Below are positions 26,283-36,403 of a stretch of 37,191 nucleotides of DNA, in pieces (the stretch's first letter is position 1; every line of letters begins with the position of its first letter). The position numbers were made by a program, and so were the translations under genes. The DNA comes from an uncultured Prochlorococcus sp. GTDB taxonomy: Bacteria; Cyanobacteriota; Cyanobacteriia; PCC-6307; Cyanobiaceae. The notes beneath the pieces are model-generated. The model was not told the DNA's origin. It saw only the letters and a list, made by a program, of their open reading frames with translations, and did no database searches. Location of the stretch: positions 1-37,191 of the forward strand of contig CABYNZ010000013.1 of assembly GCA_902520485.1 (NCBI GenBank). Direction: 5' to 3'.

Positions 26283-26442
26283 GTATTTAGTAAATCTTGA
26301 AGAAAAAAATTTTTTTTGGTTAATTATAAGTTTCTCTTTATAATTTCTCTTAGGGGGTCCTTATTGCTTATTATTTGATAGTTCGACATAGTTCTTAATC
26401 TTTTAAACAGTCGACTACCTTGCCAAAATATTTAAAAATTTA

Positions 26443-27513
26443 ATGACCACAATAGAAGATGCGAATTTTGCTTTACAAAAAGTTCTAGATGCTGGATCAC
26501 AGAAAAATGTTATTGAATTAGCTTGGATTAACAATGTAAGAGTAACTATACCGAGAGTAATCGTAACATTATCATTACCATCGTTTGCAAATTCTCAGAG
26601 AGATAGAATTGTACAAGAGGTTAGAGGAGCACTACTGAATTTTGAAGATATTGATGATGTACAAATAGAGATAGATAATAATCCTTCCAAAACACAATCT
26701 CAAAATCAAAGTAATGCACCTGAGTTGCAGAAGATTGATGGGATTCGACATATCATAGCTGTTAGCAGTGGTAAAGGTGGAGTTGGAAAAAGTACCATTG
26801 CAGTTAATCTCGCTTGTTCCCTAGCTAAATTAGGCTTAAAAACTGGCTTGCTGGATGCGGATATATATGGTCCTAATACTCCCTCAATGATGGGAGTTGC
26901 CGAACAGAATCCTAAGGTTACAGAAGGTAGTGGCAGTGATCAAAGGTTAATACCAATAAATAAATATGGAATTTCATTGGTATCAATGGGTTTCCTCATA
27001 GAAGAAGGTCAGCCAGTTATATGGAGAGGACCAATGCTTAACAGTATTATCAGACAATTTTTGTACCAAGTTGAATGGGATAATCTTGATTTTTTGGTTA
27101 TTGATTTGCCTCCAGGAACAGGAGACGCTCAAATATCCCTTTCTCAATCTGTGCCTATTTCTGGAGCTATAGTTGTCACTACTCCTCAACAAGTATCTTT
27201 GCAGGATGCAAGGAGGGGATTAGCTATGTTTAAACAACTCGGAGTACCTTTACTGGGAATTGTAGAAAATATGTCAGTATTTATTCCGCCAGATATGCCA
27301 GGTAAAAAATATGAAATTTTTGGTAAAGGTGGTGGAGAAACATTAGCTAACGAAAATGACTTACCGTTATTAGCTCAAATCCCTATTGAAATCCCTCTCG
27401 TTGATGATAGTAATAAAGGTGTACCAATCTCAGTAAGCCAGCCCAATAAAGAAAGTTCTCTTATATTTGGTAATTTAGCTCAATTAATTATGAATCAATT
27501 TGTTAATGCTTAA
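26443..27513 (+). CDS. mrp: Mrp/ApbC-family P-loop ATPase lacking the CxxC cluster ligands
   Basis: A 356-residue protein. Residues about 5-80 form a DUF59/MIP18 domain. After a Gln/Asn-rich linker (81-97) comes a MinD/Mrp ATPase domain with the deviant Walker A SSGKGGVGKST (P-loop 110-117) and LLDADIYGPNTPSMMG. VIDLPPGTGDAQ and VTTPQQVSLQDARRG follow. Family members such as E. coli Mrp and ApbC bind a bridging [4Fe-4S] cluster through CxxC after the ENMS motif. Here that stretch is ENMSVFIPPDM, with Pro282 and Met285 in the two positions, and the whole protein has one cysteine (Cys125). The ATPase is intact, but the usual cluster-carrier chemistry is not supported. rodA starts 3 bases downstream, implying an operon. 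Confidence 0.92.
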   Translation: MTTIEDANFALQKVLDAGSQKNVIELAWINNVRVTIPRVIVTLSLPSFANSQRDRIVQEVRGALLNFEDIDDVQIEIDNNPSKTQSQNQSNAPELQKIDGIRHIIAVSSGKGGVGKSTIAVNLACSLAKLGLKTGLLDADIYGPNTPSMMGVAEQNPKVTEGSGSDQRLIPINKYGISLVSMGFLIEEGQPVIWRGPMLNSIIRQFLYQVEWDNLDFLVIDLPPGTGDAQISLSQSVPISGAIVVTTPQQVSLQDARRGLAMFKQLGVPLLGIVENMSVFIPPDMPGKKYEIFGKGGGETLANENDLPLLAQIPIEIPLVDDSNKGVPISVSQPNKESSLIFGNLAQLIMNQFVNA

Positions 27514-27516
27514 TTA

Positions 27517-28785
27517 ATGTTTAAGAGAATTTTTTCATCAAATAACAGAGGATTTTTACAAAAAAAAGATAACTTTAATAGAGGTTTTTTATTTTCTCCA
27601 CTACTTATATTTCCCCTCTTTTTAGTTATTATTTCGGGTTTATTGATAAAAAGTATTCAGGGTGATTTTTTTGTATCGAACTATTTAGGTCATATCCTAA
27701 CTGGTTTTTTTGGTTATTTTTTAGCATTTTTTATTTCTTATATGCCGTTAGAGAGAATTAGAAAATATGTGGTTCCATTTTATTTGTGTACTTTAATATC
27801 CTTATTACTAATTTATTTTTTTGGGATTTCAGTTTCTGGAGCTCAAAGATGGCTAAACTTGGGCATCTTTTCTTTTCAGCCTTCAGAAGTAGCTAAACTT
27901 AGTTCTGTATTAACTCTTGCTTTAGTACTCGACAAAAAAATAATTTTAACAATAAGAGATTTAGTATTGCCCGTATTAGTAGTAGTTATTCCTTGGTTAT
28001 TAATATTCTTTCAACCTGATTTAGGTACCTCTTTAGTTTTACTTGTTTTGACAGGTGTAATGCTCTATTGGTCGCAAATGCCAATAGAGTGGATCTTGAT
28101 ATTAGTATTTTGCATTATCACATCTATATTATATCTAACCTTACCAACTCTCCTTATTTTCTGGATTCCAGTTATAGGATATCTTGCTTATAGATCTTCG
28201 AAAAAGAAAATTATTTTTTCTGCTCTCGCTATTTCATTCCATTTACTGATAGCAAAATTGACACCAATTTTGTGGCAATATGGCTTAAAAGAATATCAAA
28301 AAGATAGATTAGTTTTATTTTTAGATCCAAATAGAGATCCATTAGGTGGTGGATATCATTTGATACAGAGTCAAATCGCTATTGGTTCTGGAGGATTATT
28401 TGGGACTGGATTGCTAAGAGGTAAGCTAACTAATTTGCAATTTATACCAGAACAACATACTGATTTTATATTCAGTGCTTTAGGCGAAGAATTGGGTTTT
28501 GTGGGGTGCATAATAGTTTTATTTTTGTTCTTTTTTTTGATTAAAAAACTTATTAATACTGCAATGATTGCTAGAACTAACTTTGAATCTCTAATTGTTA
28601 TTGGAATAGCCTCAACTTTTTTATTCCAAATAATTATTAATTTATTTATGACTATTGGATTAGGACCAGTTACCGGCATTCCCCTTCCCTTCATGAGCTA
28701 TGGTCGGACGTCATTGGTGACTAATTTTATATCTATTGGATTTGTTTTATCTATATTAAAACGTTCTAGATCACAAAGAAGTTGA
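27517..28785 (+). CDS. rodA: peptidoglycan glycosyltransferase RodA (SEDS family)
   Basis: A 422-residue polytopic membrane protein of the FtsW/RodA/SpoVE family, with about 9-10 hydrophobic segments; it polymerises glycan strands from lipid II during side-wall growth. SGAQRWLNLGIFSFQPSEVAKL and FFQPDLGTSLV are hallmark loops. GLLRGKLTNLQFIPEQHTDFIFS carries the catalytic-loop Asp of E-x-H-T-D-F. The last conserved loop reads GIPLPFMSYGRTSLVTNF where most members have GGSS; this is a modest change. I call RodA rather than FtsW from the length, loop pattern and lack of division genes nearby. It follows mrp by 3 bases, and its TGA overlaps the ATG of a histidine-kinase-like gene. Confidence 0.9.
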   Translation: MFKRIFSSNNRGFLQKKDNFNRGFLFSPLLIFPLFLVIISGLLIKSIQGDFFVSNYLGHILTGFFGYFLAFFISYMPLERIRKYVVPFYLCTLISLLLIYFFGISVSGAQRWLNLGIFSFQPSEVAKLSSVLTLALVLDKKIILTIRDLVLPVLVVVIPWLLIFFQPDLGTSLVLLVLTGVMLYWSQMPIEWILILVFCIITSILYLTLPTLLIFWIPVIGYLAYRSSKKKIIFSALAISFHLLIAKLTPILWQYGLKEYQKDRLVLFLDPNRDPLGGGYHLIQSQIAIGSGGLFGTGLLRGKLTNLQFIPEQHTDFIFSALGEELGFVGCIIVLFLFFFLIKKLINTAMIARTNFESLIVIGIASTFLFQIIINLFMTIGLGPVTGIPLPFMSYGRTSLVTNFISIGFVLSILKRSRSQRS

Positions 28786-30155
28786 TGCAAATGCAAATAA
28801 CTATAAAAAAAATTCAAGACCTTTTAATTAAAGGAGTTCAAACTATATATTTGGATGATGATACATCCAGAAGAATGTGGTGGGCTTCTTTAGAAGTTAT
28901 TCAAAAAAATTTTCTATCCAAGAATTATAAATATGGGGGGATTTGGGTTGCCTCGCCTTTGCCAGCTTTTAATGATAAAAAATTTTTAAATCAACTTCAT
29001 GGATGGCTTTGGTCTCCTGAGGGGTTTCCATACTTTCAAAATGAAAATGCAGGTTTTTTACCAGTTAATAATTCAGATAAGATAAAAAATGATTTTGATT
29101 TAGTTAGTAATTATAAAGTCTTAAAACTTAGTCAGGCAGATGGTTATGAACCTTTTTTGATGATAATTACCCCAAATTTTCAATGCATATTATCGATTAT
29201 AGGAGAAAAAGATAAGAAAATTCTATTAATGAAGTGTGATGAAGAAAGCTTAAAACTTTCAATTGAATTAATGCATGCAAAATTAAATCAAGAAAATCAT
29301 GAGGAAGGAGTAAAATTTCGTAATGCGATTAATAATCTAGATAACCTTAACATTAATAATCAATTTGAAAAATTGTTTTGGCCAATGTTATCGGCAAAAT
29401 TAGCAAGTTTTGAACCTAACCATAATATACAGAATTCCCTAAAAAACGATGAAAAAAATTTGCAAATAACTGAAGCAAAATTATTACGAGCAATATCTCA
29501 TGAAGTAAGAACGCCTTTGGCAACAATAAGAACTCTCATAAGTTCTACTTTGAAAAAATATAAGATGGACGAATCAATGAAAAATCGTTTAATTCAAATT
29601 GATAATGAATGTAATGAACAAATTGATAGGTTTGGTTTAATCTTTAATGCAGCAGAATTAGTGAGTAATGAAGTTCCGTCATTAAATAACTTAGCAAAAA
29701 TTAATTTAGCAGAAATTTTTAAAAAGCTTGCACCTTTATGGAATAAACAATTAAATCGACGTGGGATTTCTTTAAAGATTGATATTCCTAATCACCTTCC
29801 ACAAATTTTGAGTGATTCTGAAAAATTGGAATTAATGTTAAGTGGATTAATTGATAAAAATACTAGAGGATTAAAAGAAGGTAGTACATTAATTTTAGAA
29901 TTAAGACCAGCAGGTCAAAAACTTAAACTTCAATTAAAAGTACAAAAATTAGAAAGCAATCAAAAAGAAATTCTAAAAAAAGACAACGGTTCTGATATTG
30001 GTCCTGTTTTAAATTGGAACCCTCAAACAGGTAGCTTACAACTTAGCCAAAATGCTACTCAAAAGTTGATAGCTAGTTTAGGAGGGCATGTCACACAAAG
30101 GCGTGATACAGGTTTGATAGTATTTTTCCCTATTTCAGATTCAAATAAAATGTGA
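28785..30155 (+). CDS. degenerate sensor histidine kinase-like protein, coupled to rodA
   Basis: The frame opens at TTG 28782, but ATG at 28785 overlaps the rodA TGA by one base (TGATG) and is the better start, giving 456 residues. There are no membrane segments. Residues about 45-170 form a sensor-like domain (GGIWVASPLPAFNDKKFLNQ, DGYEPFLMIITPNFQCIL) that resembles DICT-type sensory domains, an uncertain match. A HisKA helix follows with the H-box LLRAISHEVRTPLATIR (His239). The C-terminal 140 residues should be the ATP-binding domain, but I find no N-box with paired Asn and no D-x-G-x-G. A GPVLNWNPQTGSLQLS segment and GLIVFFPI remain. Probably it dimerises and can be phosphorylated by a partner, or acts without phosphotransfer. 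Confidence 0.72.
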   Translation: MQMQITIKKIQDLLIKGVQTIYLDDDTSRRMWWASLEVIQKNFLSKNYKYGGIWVASPLPAFNDKKFLNQLHGWLWSPEGFPYFQNENAGFLPVNNSDKIKNDFDLVSNYKVLKLSQADGYEPFLMIITPNFQCILSIIGEKDKKILLMKCDEESLKLSIELMHAKLNQENHEEGVKFRNAINNLDNLNINNQFEKLFWPMLSAKLASFEPNHNIQNSLKNDEKNLQITEAKLLRAISHEVRTPLATIRTLISSTLKKYKMDESMKNRLIQIDNECNEQIDRFGLIFNAAELVSNEVPSLNNLAKINLAEIFKKLAPLWNKQLNRRGISLKIDIPNHLPQILSDSEKLELMLSGLIDKNTRGLKEGSTLILELRPAGQKLKLQLKVQKLESNQKEILKKDNGSDIGPVLNWNPQTGSLQLSQNATQKLIASLGGHVTQRRDTGLIVFFPISDSNKM

Positions 30156-30206
30156 AACAAGTTTTCCATATATTAAATAATGTAGAAAATTTCCTGTAAA
30201 TTGCGA

Positions 30207-30218
30207 ATTTTGCAAAAT
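30207..30218. promoter_or_regulatory. 12-base perfect palindrome upstream of psaD
   Basis: ATTTTGCAAAAT lies 42 bases before the psaD ATG in a 104-base spacer. It could be an operator or part of the leader, but AT-rich palindromes occur by chance, and no bound regulator can be named. Confidence 0.25.
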
Positions 30219-30259
30219 ATGAATGCTAATTTCTTATTAGAAATAACTCAAAATTAAGG

Positions 30260-30682
30260 ATGACTGAAACTTTAGTTGGTCAATTTCCAAAGCATATAGG
30301 AAGTACTGGGGGTTTATTAAACTCAGCAGAAACAGAAGAAAAATATGCAATTGTATGGAAAAGTTCAAAGGAACAAGCATTTGAATTGCCCACCGGTGGA
30401 GCGGCTATTATGCATGAAGGTGATAATTTAATGTACTTTGCGAGAAAAGAACAATGCCTTGCATTAGGGACACAATTGAGAGCCTTCAAACCAAGAATAG
30501 AAGATTTTAAAATCTACCGAATTTTCCCAGGTGGCGATGTTGAATTTTTACACCCAAAAGATGGTGTTTTCTCTGAAAAAGTAAATGAAGGCCGAGAGAA
30601 AGTAGGTCATAATCCTAGAAGAATAGGTGAGAACCCTAATCCAGCTGGTTTGAAATTTACAACTAAGGAAACTTTTGATTAA
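30260..30682 (+). CDS. psaD: photosystem I subunit II (ferredoxin-docking subunit)
   Basis: PsaD sits on the stromal face of photosystem I, holds PsaC in place and provides a docking surface for ferredoxin. The 140-residue product has the family's typical length. It reads [25 protein letters not shown] near the N-terminus, then [58 protein letters not shown] and [12 protein letters not shown] lie in the C-terminal half. The many Lys/Arg residues fit electrostatic ferredoxin binding. A 104-base spacer upstream, containing a 12-base palindrome, should hold its promoter. trpE begins 59 bases downstream. Confidence 0.99.
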   Translation: MTETLVGQFPKHIGSTGGLLNSAETEEKYAIVWKSSKEQAFELPTGGAAIMHEGDNLMYFARKEQCLALGTQLRAFKPRIEDFKIYRIFPGGDVEFLHPKDGVFSEKVNEGREKVGHNPRRIGENPNPAGLKFTTKETFD

Positions 30683-30741
30683 CTTACTTAAAGTTGATAT
30701 AAAAGAAGAAAATAATTATAATTTGGGCTGACATTATTGAT

Positions 30742-32262
30742 ATGATCAGCTCACAGAAAGATAGTTTTTTAAAGGCTTACAAAGAAGGTAAAAATTTTAT
30801 ACCTATAATTCAAACTTGGCCAGCAGATTTAGAAACGCCATTGTCGACTTGGTTGAAATTATCCACAAAAGATTCCCATGGTGTTTTTCTTGAATCTGTT
30901 GAAGGTGGGGAAAATTTGGGTAGGTGGAGTATTGTTGCTACTAAACCTCTCTGGGAAGCAGTTTGTTATGGAGAAGAAATAGTTAAAACTTGGAATAATG
31001 GTAAAACTGAAACACATAAAGGTGACCCTTTTGATATTTTGAGAAACTGGACAGATGAATATAAGTCAACAATGCTTGAAGGTTTGCCATCAATTGGCCA
31101 GTTATATGGCTTTTGGGGTTATGAATTAATAAGTTATATAGAACCAAGCGTTCCAATAAATGAAATACCAGGAAACAATATCCCTTATGGTTCTTGGATG
31201 TTTTTTGATCAGGTAGTTGTTTTTGATCAAATAAAAAGATGTATTACTGCAGTGGTTTATGCAGATGCAACTTTTTCAAAAGAGTGTTCGATAGAAGAGT
31301 TGTATCTAAATTCAATTTCTAAAATTCAGAAAACTAGAAATTTAATGAGAGTTCCTCTAAAAGAAAATGAGTGTTTAGATTGGAATGAAAATGAGAATTT
31401 AAATTTAGATCTAGAAAGTAATTGGAAGAAAAAAGATTTTGAGGATGCAGTTCTCTCTGCAAAAGAATATATAAGGAAGGGAGATATCTTCCAAATAGTT
31501 ATAAGTCAGAGATTCCAAACTAAAGTAAATAATGATCCCTTTAATTTATATAGAAGTTTGAGGATGGTTAATCCATCTCCATACATGTCATTTTTTGATT
31601 TTGGCTCATGGTATCTGATAGGTTCAAGTCCTGAAGTAATGGTAAAAGCTGAAAAAAATAAAAATAGTCAGATTGTTGCTAGCTTAAGACCAATAGCTGG
31701 AACAAGACCTAGAGGTATTGATACTCAACAAGACTTGGAATTAGAAAAGGATTTATTAAAAGATCCAAAAGAGATAGCTGAGCATGTCATGCTAATTGAT
31801 CTAGGAAGAAATGATCTTGGAAGAGTTTGTGAAATTGGTACTGTGAAGGTGAAGGATTTAATGGTTATTGAGAAATATTCACATGTTATGCACATAGTTA
31901 GTGAAGTTGAGGGAATCTTAAAAAATAATGCTGATGTATGGGATTTGCTAAAAGCATCTTTTCCCGCTGGGACAGTAACTGGAGCACCAAAAATAAGAGC
32001 TATGCAATTAATTAGGGACTTTGAAAAAGATGCTAGAGGACCTTACGCCGGTGTTTATGGATCTATTGATATTAATGGTGCATTAAATACGGCAATTACA
32101 ATAAGAACAATGATAGTTAAACCATTAAAAGATGGAGAATATAATGTATCTGTTCAGGCAGGTGCTGGAATAGTTGCAGATTCTTCTCCTGAAAATGAAT
32201 ATCAAGAGACAATTAATAAAGCAAAGGGGATACTAAAAGCTTTAGCCTGTTTGGATAAATGA
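30742..32262 (+). CDS. trpE: anthranilate synthase component I
   Basis: TrpE makes anthranilate from chorismate with ammonia supplied by the TrpG subunit, committing flux to tryptophan. The 506-residue protein has the N-terminal regulatory segment HGVFLESVEGGENLGRWS; the L-E-S at residues 50-52 is where tryptophan binds in known enzymes, so feedback inhibition is expected. The chorismate-binding domain shows FQIVISQRFQT, SPSPYMSFFDFG-like NPSPYM, VASLRPIAGTRPRG, HVMLIDLGRNDLGRVC, SFPAGTVTGAPKIRAM and VQAGAGIVADSSPENE. It is not a TrpE-G fusion; the frame ends after component I. Its TGA overlaps the ATG of gshA (ATGA), so the two are translationally coupled. Confidence 0.96.
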   Translation: MISSQKDSFLKAYKEGKNFIPIIQTWPADLETPLSTWLKLSTKDSHGVFLESVEGGENLGRWSIVATKPLWEAVCYGEEIVKTWNNGKTETHKGDPFDILRNWTDEYKSTMLEGLPSIGQLYGFWGYELISYIEPSVPINEIPGNNIPYGSWMFFDQVVVFDQIKRCITAVVYADATFSKECSIEELYLNSISKIQKTRNLMRVPLKENECLDWNENENLNLDLESNWKKKDFEDAVLSAKEYIRKGDIFQIVISQRFQTKVNNDPFNLYRSLRMVNPSPYMSFFDFGSWYLIGSSPEVMVKAEKNKNSQIVASLRPIAGTRPRGIDTQQDLELEKDLLKDPKEIAEHVMLIDLGRNDLGRVCEIGTVKVKDLMVIEKYSHVMHIVSEVEGILKNNADVWDLLKASFPAGTVTGAPKIRAMQLIRDFEKDARGPYAGVYGSIDINGALNTAITIRTMIVKPLKDGEYNVSVQAGAGIVADSSPENEYQETINKAKGILKALACLDK

Positions 32263-33377
32263 GTCAATATAATCTTTATAAAGGTTTTGAGGTGGAGCTT
32301 TTTACAGGTTCTTTTGATTCTCATATTGGTGTTTCAGCTGATATTGAGAAAAAATTTTCTGATTTTGTAAAAGAGCCAGATAGCAGAAATGTTGAATACG
32401 TAACAACACCTGAAAAAGACTATAAGATTTTACACGAGAAATTACTAACTCCAAGAAAAAAGCTAAGAAAGTGGCTTAATAATAAAGATTTAACAATCAT
32501 TCCTTCATCTACTCTTTGCTTTAAACACGATATTCAATTTCAAAGATCTGATATTGAAAATGTTTATCATCAATTTATTCAAGATAATTATGGAATATCT
32601 ATTGCAACTTCAAGTGTCCATATAAATATAGGAATAGATGATTTAGATAAGCTTTTTAAAGCAATTAGACTTATAAGATCTGAGGCTGCTTTATATCTAT
32701 CCTTAAGTGCTAGTTCACCTTTTTTAAATAATAAAATTACGGATAATCACTCTCAGAGATGGATCCAGTTTCCAAAAACGCCAAGTAGGGTACCCTTTTT
32801 TGTAAACCATAATTCTTACATCGACTGGATAGAGGAAAATATATCTAATAAAAATATGCAAAATATTAGGCATTTTTGGTCTTCAATCCGACCAAATGGT
32901 CCTCAAAGACCTTTAATTCTTGATCGTTTGGAATTAAGAATTTGTGATTTCGTTCACGATATTGATCTGCTTTTAGGAATAACGGCCATGATAGAACTAA
33001 GGATTTTAAATCTTTTTGAAAATATAAATACCTTAGACCCTATGAATGCAAGTATTTTTTCTATTGATGAATTATCAGAAATATGCGATCAAAATGAAAT
33101 AAATGCTGCTAAGGATAGTCTGAATTCAGAGTTAATTCACTGGCAAGATGGCAAAAAAATAGTTTGTAGAGAATGGATTCAAAATTTATTATCAGACTTA
33201 TCATCCACAGCAGAAAATTTTGGTATGAAACATCTTTTGAATCCTATCTATAAAGTGCTTGAAGAAGGTAATCAATCTATGAAATGGATAAATCAATATG
33301 AAAAAGGCCTATCTATTGAGCAGATAATGAAAATTTCTATCGAAGATATGATTAGGAGAGAAGACGAAAATGTTTGA
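32259..33377 (+). CDS. gshA: glutamate--cysteine ligase, cyanobacterial type
   Basis: GshA makes gamma-glutamylcysteine, the first and usually limiting step of glutathione synthesis. The 372-residue product matches the dedicated cyanobacterial GshA family. The N-terminus has LYKGFEVELFTG (substrate-binding acidic residue region). EYVTTPEKDYKILHEKL follows, then IATSSVHINIGIDD with the family's histidine-containing strand. RPNGPQRPLILDRLELRICDF lies in the last third. It overlaps trpE by 4 bases (ATGA), so it is almost certainly in the same transcript. It ends 53 bases before ppc. The family assignment is by recognised motifs; E. coli-type GshA would look quite different. Confidence 0.9.
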   Translation: MSQYNLYKGFEVELFTGSFDSHIGVSADIEKKFSDFVKEPDSRNVEYVTTPEKDYKILHEKLLTPRKKLRKWLNNKDLTIIPSSTLCFKHDIQFQRSDIENVYHQFIQDNYGISIATSSVHINIGIDDLDKLFKAIRLIRSEAALYLSLSASSPFLNNKITDNHSQRWIQFPKTPSRVPFFVNHNSYIDWIEENISNKNMQNIRHFWSSIRPNGPQRPLILDRLELRICDFVHDIDLLLGITAMIELRILNLFENINTLDPMNASIFSIDELSEICDQNEINAAKDSLNSELIHWQDGKKIVCREWIQNLLSDLSSTAENFGMKHLLNPIYKVLEEGNQSMKWINQYEKGLSIEQIMKISIEDMIRREDENV

Positions 33378-33430
33378 TTATTAAATTAAACATTTGATCT
33401 GAACATTTTTACTTATGACATAATATTTAT

Positions 33431-36400
33431 ATGGAATCTTTTCGACAGATAAAAAATAATAATGTGGATCTGATAAGGAATAATGATCCACTCGATAAAA
33501 ATCGTCTTCTAATAGAAGATCTATGGGAATCTGTGCTAAGAGAAGAATGCCCAGATGATCAAGCAGAGAGATTGATACAGCTTAAAGAATTAAGTTATTC
33601 AAAGCAAATTGATGGCGATAGTTCTAAAACTTTTAAAAATGAAATAGTTGATATTGTAAATTCTATGGATTTAGCAGAATCCATTGCAGCTGCAAGGGCG
33701 TTTTCGTTGTATTTTCAACTCGTGAATATTTTGGAACAAAGAGTTGAGGAAGATAGATATATTCAAAGTTTTACCAATAAGGATGTTCAAAAATCGCCCG
33801 ATAATCTTGATCCTTTTGCCCCAGCATTGGCTAGGCAAAATGCTCCGGTAACTTTTAGAGAACTTTTTTATAGGCTGCGGAAACTTAATGTGCCCCCAGG
33901 CAAATTAGAAGAGTTATTGCAGGAAATGGATATCCGTTTAGTTTTTACTGCACATCCAACCGAGATAGTAAGACATACGATTAGACATAAACAAACAAGA
34001 GTGGCAAATTTGTTAAAAAAAATACAAATTGAGCAATTTCTAACAAAAGAAGAAAAATATTCTTTAAAAACACAACTAAAAGAGGAAGTAAGACTTTGGT
34101 GGAGAACAGATGAATTGCATCAATTTAAACCTTCAGTTTTAGACGAAGTAGATTATGCCTTGCATTATTTTCAGCAAGTTTTATTTAATGCGATGCCTCA
34201 ATTACGGGGAAGGATTGCAGAAGCACTCACCGAAAATTATCCAGACGTGCAGATGCCTTCTGAATCTTTTTGTAACTTTGGTTCTTGGGTAGGCTCCGAT
34301 AGGGATGGTAATCCATCAGTCACTCCTGAGATAACATGGAGAACTGCTTGCTACCAAAGGCAGTTGATGTTGGAAAGATATATTATTGCGACATCTAATC
34401 TTAGAGATCAATTAAGTGTCTCGATGCAATGGAGTCAAGTCAGTTCCTCTCTATTAGAGTCACTCGAAACGGATAGGGTTAAGTTCCCAGAAATCTATGA
34501 AGCTAGGGCCACAAGGTATAGATCAGAACCTTACAGACTGAAATTAAGTTATATTTTAGAAAAATTAAGGTTAACTCAAGAAAGAAATAATTTATTAGCT
34601 GATAGTGGGTGGAAATTTGACTTAGAGGGAGAAATTGATAACAAAAATTTGGATAAAGTTGAAAACTTATATTACAAGTCAGTAAATGAATTTACTTATG
34701 ATCTCGAATTGATTAAAAATAGCCTAATTAGTACAGATTTAACTTGCGAGTCTGTAAACACTTTACTTACTCAGGTTCATATTTTTGGATTTTCTTTAGC
34801 AAGTTTAGATATTCGTCAAGAGAGTACAAGGCATAGTGATGCTATACAAGAGCTTACAAATTATCTTGATCTATCTGTGCAATATGACCAAATGTCTGAG
34901 GAAGAGAAAATTAAATGGCTTACAGTCGAATTAAATACAAAAAGGCCTTTAATTCCATCTGATGTTAACTGGACAAAACCTACAGAAGAAACCTTTTCAG
35001 TTTTTAAAATGGTTAAGAGATTGCAGCAAGAATTTGGAAGTCGAATTTGTCATTCTTATGTTATTTCAATGAGTCATAGTGCATCTGATTTGCTTGAAGT
35101 TCTCTTACTGGCAAAAGAAATGGGACTTCTTGACCAAAATTCACAAAAGTCAAAATTATTAGTTGTTCCTCTTTTTGAAACTGTTGAAGACCTCAAACGA
35201 GCCCCAGAAGTAATGGAAAAGTTGTTTAAATTAGATTTTTATAGATCATTATTGCCAAAAGTGGGAGAATCTTTTAAACCTTTGCAAGAATTAATGCTTG
35301 GATATTCTGATAGCAATAAAGATTCGGGCTTTGTTTCTAGTAATTGGGAAATTCATAGAGCCCAAATAGCTCTTCAAAATCTTTCAAGTAGAAATAATAT
35401 ATTACTAAGACTTTTTCATGGAAGAGGTGGTTCTGTAGGGAGAGGAGGAGGACCAGCCTATCAGGCAATTTTAGCACAACCAAGCGGCACTTTAAAAGGG
35501 CGAATAAAAATAACAGAACAAGGCGAAGTTTTAGCTTCCAAATATAGTCTTCCCGAACTGGCTTTGTACAATCTTGAGACAGTTACTACAGCGGTTATTC
35601 AAAATAGTTTGGTAAATAACAGACTTGACGCTACTCCAGAATGGAATAAGTTAATGTCTAGGTTGGCAGAAACATCAAGGTCTCATTACAGAAAATTAGT
35701 GCATGAGAATCCTGATTTATTAAATTTCTTTCAAGAGGTCACTCCAATAGAAGAAATAAGTAAATTACAGATATCTAGTAGGCCTGCTAGAAGAAAAAAA
35801 GGAGCAAAAGATTTGTCAAGTTTAAGAGCTATTCCATGGGTATTTGGGTGGACACAAAGTAGATTTCTTTTGCCAAGTTGGTTTGGAGTAGGCACTGCAT
35901 TGTCATCTGAATTAAATACAGATCCAGAACAAATTGAATTATTAAGAGTTCTGCATCAAAGATGGCCATTTTTTAGGATGCTTATATCTAAGGTAGAAAT
36001 GACATTATCAAAAGTGGATTTGGAAGTTGCTAGATATTATGTTGATACTCTTGGCAGTAAAGAAAAGAAAGATTCTTTTGATGATATTTTTGAAGTAATT
36101 TCTAAAGAATATAATCTTACAAAATCTTTAATACTTCAAATTACTGGTAAAAATCAGCTCCTCGAATCTGATAGAGACTTGAAATCATCAGTAAGCTTGA
36201 GAAATAAGACAATTATCCCATTGGGTTTTTTGCAGGTTTCACTTTTAAGAAGACTAAGAGATCAAACAAGACAACCCCCAATAAGCGAATTTATTATTGA
36301 TAAAGATGAATCTAGAAGAGCTTACAGTAGAAGTGAACTATTGAGAGGGGCACTTTTAACTATTAATGGGATAGCAGCTGGCATGAGAAATACAGGTTGA
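33431..36400 (+). CDS. ppc: phosphoenolpyruvate carboxylase
   Basis: Ppc fixes bicarbonate onto phosphoenolpyruvate to form oxaloacetate, refilling the incomplete TCA pathway that feeds Icd. The 989-residue length fits cyanobacterial enzymes. Catalytic motifs are present: [13 protein letters not shown] with His175, [31 protein letters not shown] and [20 protein letters not shown] (about residue 660-680). [19 protein letters not shown] follows, and the C-terminus [10 protein letters not shown] is invariant in the family. There is no plant-type N-terminal phosphorylation serine. The small GNAT-like gene follows after 3 bases. Confidence 0.99.
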   Translation: MESFRQIKNNNVDLIRNNDPLDKNRLLIEDLWESVLREECPDDQAERLIQLKELSYSKQIDGDSSKTFKNEIVDIVNSMDLAESIAAARAFSLYFQLVNILEQRVEEDRYIQSFTNKDVQKSPDNLDPFAPALARQNAPVTFRELFYRLRKLNVPPGKLEELLQEMDIRLVFTAHPTEIVRHTIRHKQTRVANLLKKIQIEQFLTKEEKYSLKTQLKEEVRLWWRTDELHQFKPSVLDEVDYALHYFQQVLFNAMPQLRGRIAEALTENYPDVQMPSESFCNFGSWVGSDRDGNPSVTPEITWRTACYQRQLMLERYIIATSNLRDQLSVSMQWSQVSSSLLESLETDRVKFPEIYEARATRYRSEPYRLKLSYILEKLRLTQERNNLLADSGWKFDLEGEIDNKNLDKVENLYYKSVNEFTYDLELIKNSLISTDLTCESVNTLLTQVHIFGFSLASLDIRQESTRHSDAIQELTNYLDLSVQYDQMSEEEKIKWLTVELNTKRPLIPSDVNWTKPTEETFSVFKMVKRLQQEFGSRICHSYVISMSHSASDLLEVLLLAKEMGLLDQNSQKSKLLVVPLFETVEDLKRAPEVMEKLFKLDFYRSLLPKVGESFKPLQELMLGYSDSNKDSGFVSSNWEIHRAQIALQNLSSRNNILLRLFHGRGGSVGRGGGPAYQAILAQPSGTLKGRIKITEQGEVLASKYSLPELALYNLETVTTAVIQNSLVNNRLDATPEWNKLMSRLAETSRSHYRKLVHENPDLLNFFQEVTPIEEISKLQISSRPARRKKGAKDLSSLRAIPWVFGWTQSRFLLPSWFGVGTALSSELNTDPEQIELLRVLHQRWPFFRMLISKVEMTLSKVDLEVARYYVDTLGSKEKKDSFDDIFEVISKEYNLTKSLILQITGKNQLLESDRDLKSSVSLRNKTIIPLGFLQVSLLRRLRDQTRQPPISEFIIDKDESRRAYSRSELLRGALLTINGIAAGMRNTG

Positions 36401-36403
36401 TAA

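Noticed and set aside
28662..28710. RodA loop SYGRTS instead of the common SYGGSS as a sign of inactivation
   Set aside because: The catalytic E-x-H-T-D-F loop and the other signatures are intact, and this loop tolerates change within the SEDS family.
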